Shown: positions 29,049 through 37,548, counted from the first letter of the stretch. The stretch is DNA of 64,000 nucleotides from Bradyrhizobium huanghuaihaiense (GCF_007830635.1 NZ_VLLA01000023.1:82902-146901), one strand, 5' to 3'. The notes: generated from the letters alone by a model not told the origin. Translations and numbers: made by a program.

Positions 29049-29128
29049 CGTCATTGCGAGCGCAGCGAAGCAATCCAGAATCTTACCGCGGTGGCAGTCT
29101 GGATTGCTTCGCTGCGCTCGCAATGACG
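29049..29128. repeat. Palindromic repeat ('tcattgcgagcgcagcgaagc'), second copy
   Basis: cgtcattgcgagcgcagcga on the left and its inverse ending cgctcgcaatgacg on the right; partner of 17841-17922. It directly follows the ppdK terminator. Confidence 0.85.
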
Positions 29129-29412
29129 AGTGTGTTGCAACGCCAGGAACCCATCACGCGTCCCGTAATGATACGCGCACGCAAGAGTTCCTTCACCATT
29201 CGCGTTGACCAGATGTTTACCGTTTTACGTGAGGTCGCATTTACCAACGCGCATCGTCGCCCCGTGAAAACACCTGCAATCGCTTGAGTGTGCCGCGCGC
29301 GCAACGCCGATTAACGCCCCGGCAACCTAAATTGGATACTTACGATAAAGATCGAATTGCACGGATGTACTGAGTTCGATCAGACGAACGTAAGCGTAGC
29401 GTGAGCGTATCG
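29129..29412. other. AT-richer upstream region of the cell wall hydrolase
   Basis: 284 bp with lower GC than the surroundings and no credible gene; a 39-codon open frame starting at 29168 lacks a ribosome-binding site. It probably carries the promoter of the downstream hydrolase, but I cannot point to one clear pair of hexamers. Confidence 0.4.
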
Positions 29413-30879
29413 ATGTCAGTGTTGCGTAAGCATCCGAAGGGCGCGCGGTTCGCGTCCTTCGGCATCGGTCTCTGCATCTTCGCATTGATGCCGAGAGAGA
29501 CCGGCTATCAGGACATTGCCTCTCTGCTGGCGCGTCAGCCCGGCGTCGCCGAGCGTTGGCAGAAGCAGGTGTTCTCCGCGGCGTCCTCGATCCAGCTCGC
29601 CACCTACAGTTTCTCCCGCCCCATCGGCACCTCGGTTCCGCAGAGCGCGATGGTTCGCCTCGCAAGCATCGATGGCCGCGATGTCACTGGTGCGATCAGC
29701 CGCAATCCCGCGCTCCAGGCGGCGCCGCGCTATCAGGCCGCAGATTTTCCCAAGGTCGATCGCGCGCTGAAGGGTGATCGCCTTGCAACGGCTACACCCG
29801 CGCAGGCTCCGGAGATCGCGCCACCCGCCGCGACGCCCGCGCCGGAAGATCCCGCGACGTCGAACAGCTCGGTGTTCGGCGCCAAGACCGCTGCATTGCC
29901 GCAAGCGATGTCGCAAGCAATGTCACCTGAGTCTGCGGCCGCGCTCGACCCGGAGCTTGCAGAAGCGATGCGCGCGCCGCCATTGCCGCAATATGCCAAT
30001 CCTCCGCAGGCCAGCGACGTTGCACGCTCGTTCGCGGTGCAGCCGCTGGAGGCGCTGAAGCGAGCGACTGCGCCGACGACGCCCGTGCGCGATCCGTTCA
30101 GCGTCAAGACCTCGAACCTGTTCTTCGGCAGTTCCTCGCTCGGCGGCAATCTCGAGAGCATCGAGAGCTGGCAGCCCGGTGCCGAGCCGCTGATCGTGAT
30201 GCCCGACCCCGACATGAAGGTCACGGCCTCGCTGACGCCGCCGACGGCGGAGATCGCCAAGGACATCGAGAGCGGCGAGAGTGTCGCGCCGAAGGGCGAG
30301 GTCAACGCCGACAACCAGCGCGCCAAGTCCCCGGCGGAGCGGCTCGCGCTCGACGACAAGTCGCGCGCGAAGTCGGAGAAGTGTCTCGCCGAGGCCGTCT
30401 ATTTCGAATCCCGCGGCGAGGCCGTGCGCGGCCAGATCGCGGTGGCGCAGGTGGTGATGAACCGCGTATTCTCGGGCAAATATCCCGACACCGTGTGCGG
30501 CGCGGTCTATCAGAACAAGCACCGCCATTTCGCCTGCCAGTTCACCTTTGCCTGCGACAACAATCCCGATGTGATCCGCGAGCCCGAGATGTGGGAGCGT
30601 GCGAAGAAGATCTCGAAGGCGATGCTCGATGGCCAGATCTGGCTGCCCGAGGTCGGCAAGTCGACGCACTACCACGCTTATTGGGTGCGCCCGTCCTGGG
30701 TTGCCGAGATGAAGAAGATGTACAAGACCGGCGTGCACACCTTCTATCGGCCGCGCAACTGGGGCGACGGCAGCGAGGAACCGAGCTGGGGCACCCCGGC
30801 CCAGACCGCCGCACTCTCGGCTGAACTCGCGCAGGAAGCCAAGAGCTCCGCCGAGATGGGTGTGAGCGAGCGAAGGTAG
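29413..30879 (+). CDS. SleB-type cell wall hydrolase
   Basis: About 488 aa. The C-terminal domain (about residues 325-460) is Hydrolase_2/SleB, a lytic transglycosylase or amidase-like fold: CLAEAVYFESRGEAVRGQIA with the catalytic Glu, VAQVVMNRVFSGKYPDTVCG, QFTFACDN and THYHAYWVRPSW. A probable N-terminal signal anchor (RFASFGIGLCIFALM) precedes a long Ala/Pro-rich linker of some 270 residues, likely spanning the periplasm. In non-sporulating alphaproteobacteria such enzymes remodel peptidoglycan. ATG 29413 is chosen; GTG 29401 is also in frame. Confidence 0.88.
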   Translation: MSVLRKHPKGARFASFGIGLCIFALMPRETGYQDIASLLARQPGVAERWQKQVFSAASSIQLATYSFSRPIGTSVPQSAMVRLASIDGRDVTGAISRNPALQAAPRYQAADFPKVDRALKGDRLATATPAQAPEIAPPAATPAPEDPATSNSSVFGAKTAALPQAMSQAMSPESAAALDPELAEAMRAPPLPQYANPPQASDVARSFAVQPLEALKRATAPTTPVRDPFSVKTSNLFFGSSSLGGNLESIESWQPGAEPLIVMPDPDMKVTASLTPPTAEIAKDIESGESVAPKGEVNADNQRAKSPAERLALDDKSRAKSEKCLAEAVYFESRGEAVRGQIAVAQVVMNRVFSGKYPDTVCGAVYQNKHRHFACQFTFACDNNPDVIREPEMWERAKKISKAMLDGQIWLPEVGKSTHYHAYWVRPSWVAEMKKMYKTGVHTFYRPRNWGDGSEEPSWGTPAQTAALSAELAQEAKSSAEMGVSERR

Positions 30880-30890
30880 TCTTTCTTAAC

Positions 30891-31045
30891 CTCGCCCCGC
30901 TTGCGGGGAGAGGTCGACGCGCGAAGCGCGTCGGGTGAGGGGGACGGTCTCTCGAAGATCTCACGCGTGGAGAGAGGCCCCTCACCCCAACCCTCCAGCG
31001 CGAGCGAAGCTCGTCGCGGCCCCGTAAGAACGGGGAGAGGGGGTA
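30891..31045. repeat. Palindromic repeat ('gagaggg' type), second copy
   Basis: ctcgccccgcttgcggggag ... gggtgaggggg ... cccctcaccccaaccctcc ... cggggagaggggg. It fills the convergent gap between the cell wall hydrolase and nadC. Confidence 0.75.
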
Positions 31046-31052
31046 GACCGTC

Positions 31053-31931
31053 TCACGCCGCGATATCCAACGCGCAGTCGAAGTTCGGCGCCGAATGCGT
31101 CAGGGCGCCGGAGGACGCATAGTCGACGCCGGTCGCCGCGATGGCCGCAATCGAGTCCAGCGTGACACCGCCTGACGCCTCCAGCTTGAGGCGGCCCTCG
31201 TTGATCCCCACGGCCTCGCGCAGCGTCGCAAGATCCATATTGTCGAGCAGCACGGCGTCGGCCAGTCCAGTGTCGAGCACCTCGCGCAGCTGGATCAGCG
31301 TATCCACCTCGATCTCGATCTTGACGAGATGGCCGGCATGGGCGCGGGCCCGCTCCAGCACGGCACGGATGCCGCCGGCGACGGCGATGTGATTGTCCTT
31401 GATCAGGATCGCATCGTCGAGGCCGAAGCGGTGGTTGAAGCCGCCGCCGCAGCGCACCGCATATTTCTCCAGCGCGCGCAATCCCGGCGTGGTTTTTCGC
31501 GTGCAACAGATACGCATCCTGGTGCCTTCGGTGCGCGCGACATAGTCCGCCGTGAGCGTGGCTATGCCCGACAGGCGGCCGACAAAGTTCAGCGCGGTGC
31601 GCTCCGCGGTGAGAATGGCGCGTGCGGGACCCGTGATGGTCAACACCTGCTGCCCGCGGGCGACGCGTGCGGCGTCGCGGACGTGCGCGCGCACCTCGAT
31701 GTCGGTCGAGAGCTTTTGCAGCGTTGCCAGCGCCAGCGGCAGGCCGGCGATCACGCCGGACTGGCGCGCGACCAGGATGGCCTGCGCCCTGGTTGCCTCC
31801 GGGATCGTCGCCAGCGAGGTGATGTCGCCGGCGCGGCCGAGGTCTTCGTCGAGGGCGCGATTGACGGCCCCATCGATGGCGAGCGGCGAGAGGAAGGCAT
31901 CGGGATAGAGCAGTGAGGTCGGGGTGATCAT
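31053..31931 (-). CDS. nadC: Nicotinate-nucleotide diphosphorylase (quinolinate phosphoribosyltransferase)
   Basis: A 292-aa enzyme turning quinolinate and PRPP into nicotinate mononucleotide, third step of de novo NAD synthesis. Motifs are EDLGRAGDITS, ERTALNFVGRLSGIATLTA, CCTRKTTPGLRALEKYAV, CGGGFNHRFGLDDAILIKDN and GVTLDSIAAIAATGVD. In the TRKT motif the preceding residue is Cys where many bacterial enzymes have Asp. It starts 12 nt after the nadB stop; last gene of nadABC. Confidence 0.96.
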   Translation of the reverse strand: MITPTSLLYPDAFLSPLAIDGAVNRALDEDLGRAGDITSLATIPEATRAQAILVARQSGVIAGLPLALATLQKLSTDIEVRAHVRDAARVARGQQVLTITGPARAILTAERTALNFVGRLSGIATLTADYVARTEGTRMRICCTRKTTPGLRALEKYAVRCGGGFNHRFGLDDAILIKDNHIAVAGGIRAVLERARAHAGHLVKIEIEVDTLIQLREVLDTGLADAVLLDNMDLATLREAVGINEGRLKLEASGGVTLDSIAAIAATGVDYASSGALTHSAPNFDCALDIAA

Positions 31932-31943
31932 TGGGGGACTCCG

Positions 31944-33548
31944 TCAGGCGATCAGGGGTTGCGCAATGCGCGGCAGCGGACGCTCGCTCAGGCTCTCCGC
32001 GACCTCGCGCGCTGCGGCGAGCGTGGTCATCGTTCTCTGCGCCAGCGCGGGGTTATCGGCCGGATGATCGGCACGGAAATGCGCGCCGCGGCTCTCGCGC
32101 CGCATCCAGGCCGCAGCGGCAACGAGCAGGGCTGAAATCGCCATATTGCGAAGAGCGATGTTTCCAGCCTCGCGTTCCAGCGTGGCGAAGTGGCGCATGG
32201 CTGCCGCAAGCCCATCGCCATCGCGGATCACGCCGACATGCGCGCTCATCATTGCGCGCAGCCGTCTTATGTCAGCTGCATCCGGCGCGCCGCCGCGCGG
32301 CGTCACGACTGCGTCGGGGAGGCGGGCAGGTGAGGGCACCGTGCGGCCGGCGATGTCGTCGGCGATTCGTGCAGCGTAGACCACCGCCTCCAGCAGCGAA
32401 TTGGAGGCGAGGCGGTTGGCGCCATGCGCGCCGGTGGACGACACCTCGCCGCCGGCCCAGAGCCCGTCGATCGAGCTGCGGCCGCGCGCATCCACCGCGA
32501 TGCCGCCCATGTGGTAATGCGCGGCCGGCGCGATCGGGATGGCTTGTCTCGCGGGATCGATCCCGGCGGCGATGCAGCTTGCATATACGGTCGGGAATTT
32601 GTCGGCGAAACGCGCGCCGAGCGCCTCCCGTGCATCGAGGAAGGCACCGCGCCCGGCGGCAATCTCGGCGAACACGCCGCGGGCCACGATGTCGCGCGGC
32701 GCGAGCTCGGCGAGCGGATGGCGCACCAGCATGAAGCGCTCACCATGGCCGTTGATCAGCGTCGCGCCTTCGCCGCGCAGTGCTTCGGTCGCGAGCGGTG
32801 CCGGATCGCGGCCGACCATGATGGCGGTGGGGTGGAACTGCACGAATTCAGGATCGGCGATCACGGCGCCGGCGCGAGCGGCGATCGCAAGGCCCGAGCC
32901 GCTTGCTTCAAGCGGGTTGGTGGTGACCGCGTAGAGATGGCCGAGGCCGCCGGTCGCGAGCACCACCGCGCGCGCGGCCAGGAAGATCGGCTTTGCTGAG
33001 GGATTGCCGACTTCGCGCAACTGCAGGCCGATGACGGCGCCGTCACCGGTCAGCAGCGATTCTGCGACCAGGCCTTCGATGATGCGGATCGACGGCGTGC
33101 GGCGCACCGCCTCGCTCAAGGCTGCGATGATCGCAGCGCCCGCACCATCGCCACGCACATGCACGATGCGCCGGGCCGAATGTGCGGCTTCGCGCCCCAC
33201 AGCGAGCCGGCCTTCGAGGTCGCGGTCGAACGGCACGCCATAGGCAAGAAGATCGTGGATGCGCGGCGCAGCCTCACGGGCAATGCCGAGCGCGACGGTT
33301 TCGTCGACCAGGCCGCCGCCGACGGCCACGGTATCTGCGGCATGCGCCTCCGGCGTATCGCCTTCGGCCACCGCCGCGGCGATGCCGCCTTGCGCCCATG
33401 CCGAGGATGCGCCCTGTCCAAGCGGCGCCGCCGAGATCAGCGTCACCGGCCGCGGTGCCAGCTTCAGCGCGCAAAACAGTCCGGCAAGGCCGCCGCCGAC
33501 GATGACGACGTCGTCGGTCGAGCGAGTGAGGTCGTGGGCGTTTGTCAT
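31944..33548 (-). CDS. nadB: L-aspartate oxidase
   Basis: A 534-aa FAD enzyme oxidising L-aspartate to iminoaspartate, the first step of de novo NAD synthesis. The FAD-binding start is DVVIVGGGLAGLFCALKL. SSAWAQGGIAAAVAEGD, HSARRIVHVRGDGAG, VVLATGGLGHLYAVTTNPL, FVQFHPTAIM and HYHMGGIAVDARGRSSIDGL are the fumarate-reductase-superfamily motifs with catalytic Arg and His. Length is normal. It is separated from nadA by 181 bp holding a repeat element, while nadC follows at 12 nt. Confidence 0.96.
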   Translation of the reverse strand: MTNAHDLTRSTDDVVIVGGGLAGLFCALKLAPRPVTLISAAPLGQGASSAWAQGGIAAAVAEGDTPEAHAADTVAVGGGLVDETVALGIAREAAPRIHDLLAYGVPFDRDLEGRLAVGREAAHSARRIVHVRGDGAGAAIIAALSEAVRRTPSIRIIEGLVAESLLTGDGAVIGLQLREVGNPSAKPIFLAARAVVLATGGLGHLYAVTTNPLEASGSGLAIAARAGAVIADPEFVQFHPTAIMVGRDPAPLATEALRGEGATLINGHGERFMLVRHPLAELAPRDIVARGVFAEIAAGRGAFLDAREALGARFADKFPTVYASCIAAGIDPARQAIPIAPAAHYHMGGIAVDARGRSSIDGLWAGGEVSSTGAHGANRLASNSLLEAVVYAARIADDIAGRTVPSPARLPDAVVTPRGGAPDAADIRRLRAMMSAHVGVIRDGDGLAAAMRHFATLEREAGNIALRNMAISALLVAAAAWMRRESRGAHFRADHPADNPALAQRTMTTLAAAREVAESLSERPLPRIAQPLIA

Positions 33549-33568
33549 GGATATCTCCGTTCACTCCG

Positions 33569-33704
33569 CCGTCGTCCCCGCGAAGGCGGGGACCCATAAC
33601 CCCAGGGAGGAGTTGTGGCGCGAACTCGTCATCGCCAAACATCTTCCTGTGGTTATGGGTCCCGGATCTGCGCGCGCTTGCGGCGCGCTTGTCCGGGACG
33701 ACGG
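33569..33704. repeat. Repeat element inside the nadA-nadB spacer
   Basis: ccgtcgtccccgcgaaggcg ggg at the left and tccgggacgacgg at the right are inverted relatives; inner arms acccataaccccagg and tgtggttatgggtccc also pair. It belongs to the same broad class as 8323-8466. In the nadABC transcript it would fold into a long hairpin. Confidence 0.8.
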
Positions 33705-33729
33705 CTGTGTTTGTGGCGACTTGGGTTGC

Positions 33730-34830
33730 TCAATTCTTCAGATTGATCATCCGCTCCACCGATCGCCGCGCGCGCGCCGCAAGCGCGGGATCGATCGTGA
33801 CTTCCTCGCCAAGCGTGAGCAGGCTCTGCAGAATGTTGGCGAGCGTGATGCGCTTCATGTGCGGGCAGAGATTGCAGGGGCGCAGCATCTCCACATCCGG
33901 CAGCTCGGCGCGGACATTGTCGGCCATCGAGCATTCGGTGATCATCACCAGCCGCCGCGGTCGCTTGTTGCGCACCCAGTTGATCATGTGCGCGGTCGAG
34001 CCGGTGAAGTCGGCCTCCGCCAGCACGTCCGGCGGACATTCCGGATGCGCGATGATCTGCACCGACGGATCGGCCTCGCGATAGGCGCGCAGCTCCTCGC
34101 CCTTGAAGCGCTCGTGCACCTCGCAGGCGCCCTTCCAGGCGATGATCTTGACGTCGGTCTTCGAGGCGACGTAGGTCGCGAGGTAGCGGTCGGGCAGGAA
34201 GATCACGGTCGGCGCATTCAGGCTCTCGACCACCTGCACTGCGTTCGACGAGGTGCAGCAGATATCGACCTCGGCCTTCACTTCCGCCGAGGTGTTGACA
34301 TAGGCGACGACAGGCACGCCGGGAAATTTTTCGCGCAGCAGGCGCACGTCGGCGCCGGTGATGCTGGAAGCAAGCGAGCAGCCGGCGCGCGAATCCGGGA
34401 TCAGCACCGTCTTCTCCGGGTTGAGCAGCTTCGAGGTCTCCGCCATGAAGTGCACGCCGCACTGGACGATGATGCCGGCCTTCACCTTGGTGGCCTCGAC
34501 CGCGAGCTGGAGCGAGTCGCCGCCGATATCGGCGACGCAGTGGAAGATCTCCGGCGCCTGGTAATTGTGCGCGAGGATCACCGCGTTCCGTGCGCACTTC
34601 AGCTCGTTGATCGCGTGAATCGTCGGCGCCATCAGCGGCCACTCGATCGGCGGGATCACGTGCTTGACGTGCTCATAGAGCGGCGCGGTGGCGCGCTCGA
34701 CGTCGTCAGTCCATTCCAGCGACGGCATCGGCAGCGCGGGCCCCGGCACGGGCACGGCGCGGGGAGAGGAGACCTTGCCCTGCGGCCGGTTGGCAAAATC
34801 GTCGGGGCCGTAAATTCCAGTGATTGGCAT
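33730..34830 (-). CDS. nadA: Quinolinate synthase
   Basis: A 366-aa 4Fe-4S enzyme condensing iminoaspartate with dihydroxyacetone phosphate to quinolinate. The three cluster cysteines are visible in IIVQCGVHFMAETSKLLNP, DICCTSSNAVQVVESL and LRPCNLCPHMKRITLANIL; HNYQAPEIFHCVADIGGDSL and AHPECPPDVLAEADFTGSTA are substrate-side motifs. ATG 34830 is chosen because GGAGG lies five bases before it; the TTG one codon upstream is not needed. It heads nadABC and is probably controlled by the paired palindromes upstream. Confidence 0.96.
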   Translation of the reverse strand: MPITGIYGPDDFANRPQGKVSSPRAVPVPGPALPMPSLEWTDDVERATAPLYEHVKHVIPPIEWPLMAPTIHAINELKCARNAVILAHNYQAPEIFHCVADIGGDSLQLAVEATKVKAGIIVQCGVHFMAETSKLLNPEKTVLIPDSRAGCSLASSITGADVRLLREKFPGVPVVAYVNTSAEVKAEVDICCTSSNAVQVVESLNAPTVIFLPDRYLATYVASKTDVKIIAWKGACEVHERFKGEELRAYREADPSVQIIAHPECPPDVLAEADFTGSTAHMINWVRNKRPRRLVMITECSMADNVRAELPDVEMLRPCNLCPHMKRITLANILQSLLTLGEEVTIDPALAARARRSVERMINLKN

Positions 34831-34857
34831 CAAAGCCTCCGTTTCATGTCGTTTGTG

Positions 34858-34868
34858 CTCATATTGAG
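34858..34868. promoter_or_regulatory. Proximal NadQ-type operator (CTCATATTGAG)
   Basis: An 11-bp palindrome (CTCA-TAT-TGAG) 28 bp upstream of the nadA ATG. On the minus strand it directly abuts a TATACT hexamer that could serve as -10 element, the right place for repression. Its exact reverse complement recurs at 34933-34943. Confidence 0.65.
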
Positions 34869-34889
34869 TATATATTGGGCCTGATTAAG

Positions 34890-34905
34890 CCGGCCCGAGG
34901 GCCGG
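34890..34905. other. GC palindrome between the two operators
   Basis: CCGGCCC (34890-34896), GA, GGGCCGG (34899-34905): a perfect 7-bp inverted repeat centred almost midway between the two operators. It may mark the -35 side of the nadA promoter or be an independent structure; no function can be assigned. Confidence 0.4.
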
Positions 34906-34932
34906 AGCAGACTTCATTGGCACCCTAATATG

Positions 34933-34943
34933 CTCAATATGAG
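34933..34943. promoter_or_regulatory. Distal NadQ-type operator (CTCAATATGAG)
   Basis: Reverse complement of the proximal site, centred 75 bp from it, which is about seven helical turns. Two sites on the same face of the helix would suit cooperative binding or a small loop by a dimeric regulator. Confidence 0.6.
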
Positions 34944-35021
34944 TAAATCAAAGATAACACACGCCGCGGTGGATCGCTAGGCCCAGTCGCACACATTCCC
35001 GTCAGGCGAGGCCTCATTGAA

Positions 35022-35093
35022 ATGCAATGCTCCCGCGACAGCCCTTCGTGGAATGCAACCGCTTTTGACTTGGGGTTTTCATGCAAATGCATT
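35022..35093 (+). promoter_or_regulatory. Triple ATGCAA boxes and possible promoter of the MFS gene
   Basis: ATGCAA occurs at 35022-35027, 35053-35058 and 35081-35086, about three helical turns apart each time. The last is part of the palindrome TGCA-AA-TGCA. TTGACT (35065-35070) is a good -35 and TGCATT (35088-35093) a weak -10 at 17-bp spacing, so the last box would overlap the core promoter. An unidentified regulator may bind here. Confidence 0.4.
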
Positions 35094-35152
35094 AAACGAG
35101 CTGGCTCGCGGCTGCCTTCTCCGGACCGCCAACAACAGACAAGGAGCACACC

Positions 35153-36406
35153 ATGTCGACATCAGCGGGCGAGCTCGGTCCGGTCGCGCGTTCCTCCACC
35201 TGGCGCACACCGGCGATCATCATTCTCTGCGGCTGCGCCATCGGCATGCTCGGCTTCGGCCCGCGCTCGGCGCTCGGCTTCTTCGTGCAGCCGATGAGCC
35301 ACGAGTTCGCCTGGGGTCGCGACGTGTTCGGTCTCGCGATCGCCGTGCAGAATCTGTTGTGGGGACTGGGCCAACCCTTCGCCGGCGCGGTCGCCGATCG
35401 CTTCGGCTTGTTTCGGGTGATGTGCGTCGGCGCTCTGCTCTATGCCGGCGGCCTGCTCCTGATGCGCTATTCCTCGACGCCGCTTTCGCTCAACATCGGC
35501 GCGGGAGTCATGGTCGGCTTTGGCCTTGCCGGCTGTTCGTTCAATCTGGTGCTGTCGGCCTTCACCAAGCTTCTGCCCGCGGAGAAGCGCGGCCTCGCGC
35601 TTGGTGCCGGCACCGCGGCAGGCTCGTTCGGCCAGTTCCTGTTCGCGCCGATCGGCGTCGCGCTCATCGACAATTTCGGCTGGCAGCAGGCGCTCACCGT
35701 GTTCGGCTTCCTGATGCTGCTGATCATTCCGCTGGCGCTGGCGCTCTCCACGCCGCGGGTCGCAGCCACCGGCAGCACGATGCAAGCGGATGACCAGACC
35801 TTCACCAAAGCGCTCGCCGAAGCTTTCGGCCATCGCTCCTACGTCCTGCTGGTGCTTGGCTTCTTCACCTGCGGCTTCCAGCTCGCCTTCATCACCGTGC
35901 ATCTGCCGGCGTTCCTGGTTGATCGCGGCATCTCGACGCAAACCGGCGGCTGGGTGATCGCGGCGATCGGCCTGTTCAACATCATCGGCTCGCTCAGTGT
36001 CGGCTATCTCCAGAACTATCTGCCCAAGCGCTACATCCTCTCGACCATCTATTTCACGCGTGCGCTTGCGACGCTTGCCTTCATCTCGTTCCCGATCACG
36101 CCGTTCTCGGCGATTGCGTTCGGCGCGATCTCCGGCCTGACCTGGCTGTCGACCGTGCCGCCGACCTCGGCGCTGGTGGCGCTGATGTTCGGCACGCGCT
36201 GGCTTGCGACGCTCTATGGCTTCGCCTTCGTCAGCCATCAGGTCGGCGGCTTCCTCGGCGTCTGGCTCGGCGGTATCGTGTTCGAAAAGTTCGGTTCCTA
36301 TACGCCGATCTGGTGGCTCTCGATCCTGTTCGGCGTGCTCTCGGCGCTGATCAATCTTCCGATCGTGGAGAAACCCGTTCAGCGGGCGGTTGCGCAGCCA
36401 GCCTGA
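35153..36406 (+). CDS. MFS transporter (monocarboxylate/oxalate-formate antiporter type)
   Basis: A 417-aa transporter with twelve predicted helices. The N terminus RTPAIIILCGCAIGMLGFGP and the loop FGLAIAVQNLLWGLGQPFAG, then AVADRFGLFRVMCVG (the loop 2-3 motif), match the OFA/monocarboxylate branch of the major facilitator superfamily. AAGGAG lies seven bases before the ATG. The substrate is unknown, probably a small organic anion. An acrylyl-CoA reductase-like gene follows after 42 bp, which may hint at a carboxylate such as acrylate or propionate. Confidence 0.88.
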   Translation: MSTSAGELGPVARSSTWRTPAIIILCGCAIGMLGFGPRSALGFFVQPMSHEFAWGRDVFGLAIAVQNLLWGLGQPFAGAVADRFGLFRVMCVGALLYAGGLLLMRYSSTPLSLNIGAGVMVGFGLAGCSFNLVLSAFTKLLPAEKRGLALGAGTAAGSFGQFLFAPIGVALIDNFGWQQALTVFGFLMLLIIPLALALSTPRVAATGSTMQADDQTFTKALAEAFGHRSYVLLVLGFFTCGFQLAFITVHLPAFLVDRGISTQTGGWVIAAIGLFNIIGSLSVGYLQNYLPKRYILSTIYFTRALATLAFISFPITPFSAIAFGAISGLTWLSTVPPTSALVALMFGTRWLATLYGFAFVSHQVGGFLGVWLGGIVFEKFGSYTPIWWLSILFGVLSALINLPIVEKPVQRAVAQPA

Positions 36407-36448
36407 TCGGCTAAACATCCCCGACAAACAAAGTCAGGGAGTTCAGTC

Positions 36449-37435
36449 GTGGCCACATTCAAGGCGATCCGGATCGACAAGGCGGACAAGGGCACCACCG
36501 CGCAGCTCGCGCAGTTCGACGAAGCCGAGCTGATGGACGGCGACGTCACCGTCCGCGTCGAATGGTCGACGCTGAACTACAAGGACGGCCTCGCGCTGAC
36601 GGGCAAGGCGCCGGTGGTGCGCCGCTTCCCGATGATCGCCGGCATCGACTTCGCCGGCACGGTCGAAGCCTCCTCGCATCCGCAGTGGAAGGCCGGCGAC
36701 AAGGTCGTCTGCACCGGCTGGGGCATGGGCGAGACGCATCTCGGTGCCTATGCCGAGAAGGCGCGGGTGAAGGGCGACTGGCTGGTCGCCCTGCCGCAGG
36801 GCCTGTCGGCGCGCGACGCCATGGCGATCGGGACCGCCGGTTTCACCGCGATGCTCTCGGTGCTGGCGCTGGAGAAGCACGGTCTGTCGCCGAAGAGCGG
36901 TCCCGTGGTGGTGACGGGCGCAGCCGGCGGCGTCGGCTCGGTCGCCACCGCCGTGCTGTCCAAGCTCGGCTACCACGTCATCGCCTCGACCGGCCGCGCG
37001 GCGGAAGCCGACTACCTGAAAGAGATCGGCGCGGCGGAGGTCATCGACCGCAACGAGCTGTCGGCCCCGGCCAAGCCTCTCGCCAAGGAGCGCTGGGCGG
37101 GCGGCGTCGACAGTGTCGGCTCGACCACGCTGGCGAATCTCCTGTCGATGACGAAGTACGGTGGCGCGATCGCCGCCTGCGGCCTGGCGGCCGGCATGGA
37201 CCTGCCGTCTTCCGTCGCGCCTTTCATTTTGCGCGGAGTGTGCCTTCTCGGCATCGATTCCGTGATGTGCCCGATCGAGCCGCGAAAAGCTGCCTGGCAG
37301 CGTCTGGCTTCGGATCTGGACCGGACGAAACTATCTGAAATCACTCATGAAATTCCGCTCGATGAGGTCCCGGGATGGGGTGCGAAAATCCTGGCCGGCC
37401 AGGTCCGCGGCCGCGTCGTGGTAAAAATTCTCTAA
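36449..37435 (+). CDS. acuI: Acrylyl-CoA reductase-like zinc-free MDR oxidoreductase (AcuI/YhdH)
   Basis: A 328-aa medium-chain reductase. EWSTLNYKDGLALTGKAPVV and RRFPMIAGIDFAGTVEAS match the AcuI/YhdH group, which lacks catalytic zinc. The NADPH fold is VVVTGAAGGVGSVATAVLSK (about residues 152-171), followed by STGRAAEADYL. C-terminal HEIPLDEVPGWGAKILAGQV and RGRVVVKI are typical. AcuI reduces acrylyl-CoA to propionyl-CoA in acrylate/DMSP use and protects against acrylate. Likely co-transcribed with the MFS gene. Confidence 0.9.
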   Translation: MATFKAIRIDKADKGTTAQLAQFDEAELMDGDVTVRVEWSTLNYKDGLALTGKAPVVRRFPMIAGIDFAGTVEASSHPQWKAGDKVVCTGWGMGETHLGAYAEKARVKGDWLVALPQGLSARDAMAIGTAGFTAMLSVLALEKHGLSPKSGPVVVTGAAGGVGSVATAVLSKLGYHVIASTGRAAEADYLKEIGAAEVIDRNELSAPAKPLAKERWAGGVDSVGSTTLANLLSMTKYGGAIAACGLAAGMDLPSSVAPFILRGVCLLGIDSVMCPIEPRKAAWQRLASDLDRTKLSEITHEIPLDEVPGWGAKILAGQVRGRVVVKIL

Positions 37436-37449
37436 CGGCGTTCAGACTT

Positions 37450-37486
37450 TACCAACCAAGCTGCTTCAATGTTGCCTTGGTTGGTA
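37450..37486. other. 11-bp perfect inverted repeat after acuI
   Basis: TACCAACCAAG (37450-37460) pairs exactly with CTTGGTTGGTA (37476-37486) across a 15-nt loop. It starts 15 bp after the acuI stop and about 60 bp before the next gene. There is no U-run, so it is either a weak terminator/mRNA-stabilising hairpin or a protein-binding site for the next gene. Confidence 0.6.
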
Positions 37487-37548
37487 TGGTAAGCAGCGGG
37501 TAAAGAGATAAGGCATCGCCCGCTGCGGGGGTTGGTTCGGAGTAGAGC

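Noticed and set aside
29168..29287. 39-codon frame before the cell wall hydrolase
   Set aside because: No ribosome-binding site and no recognisable feature; more likely part of the promoter/leader region.
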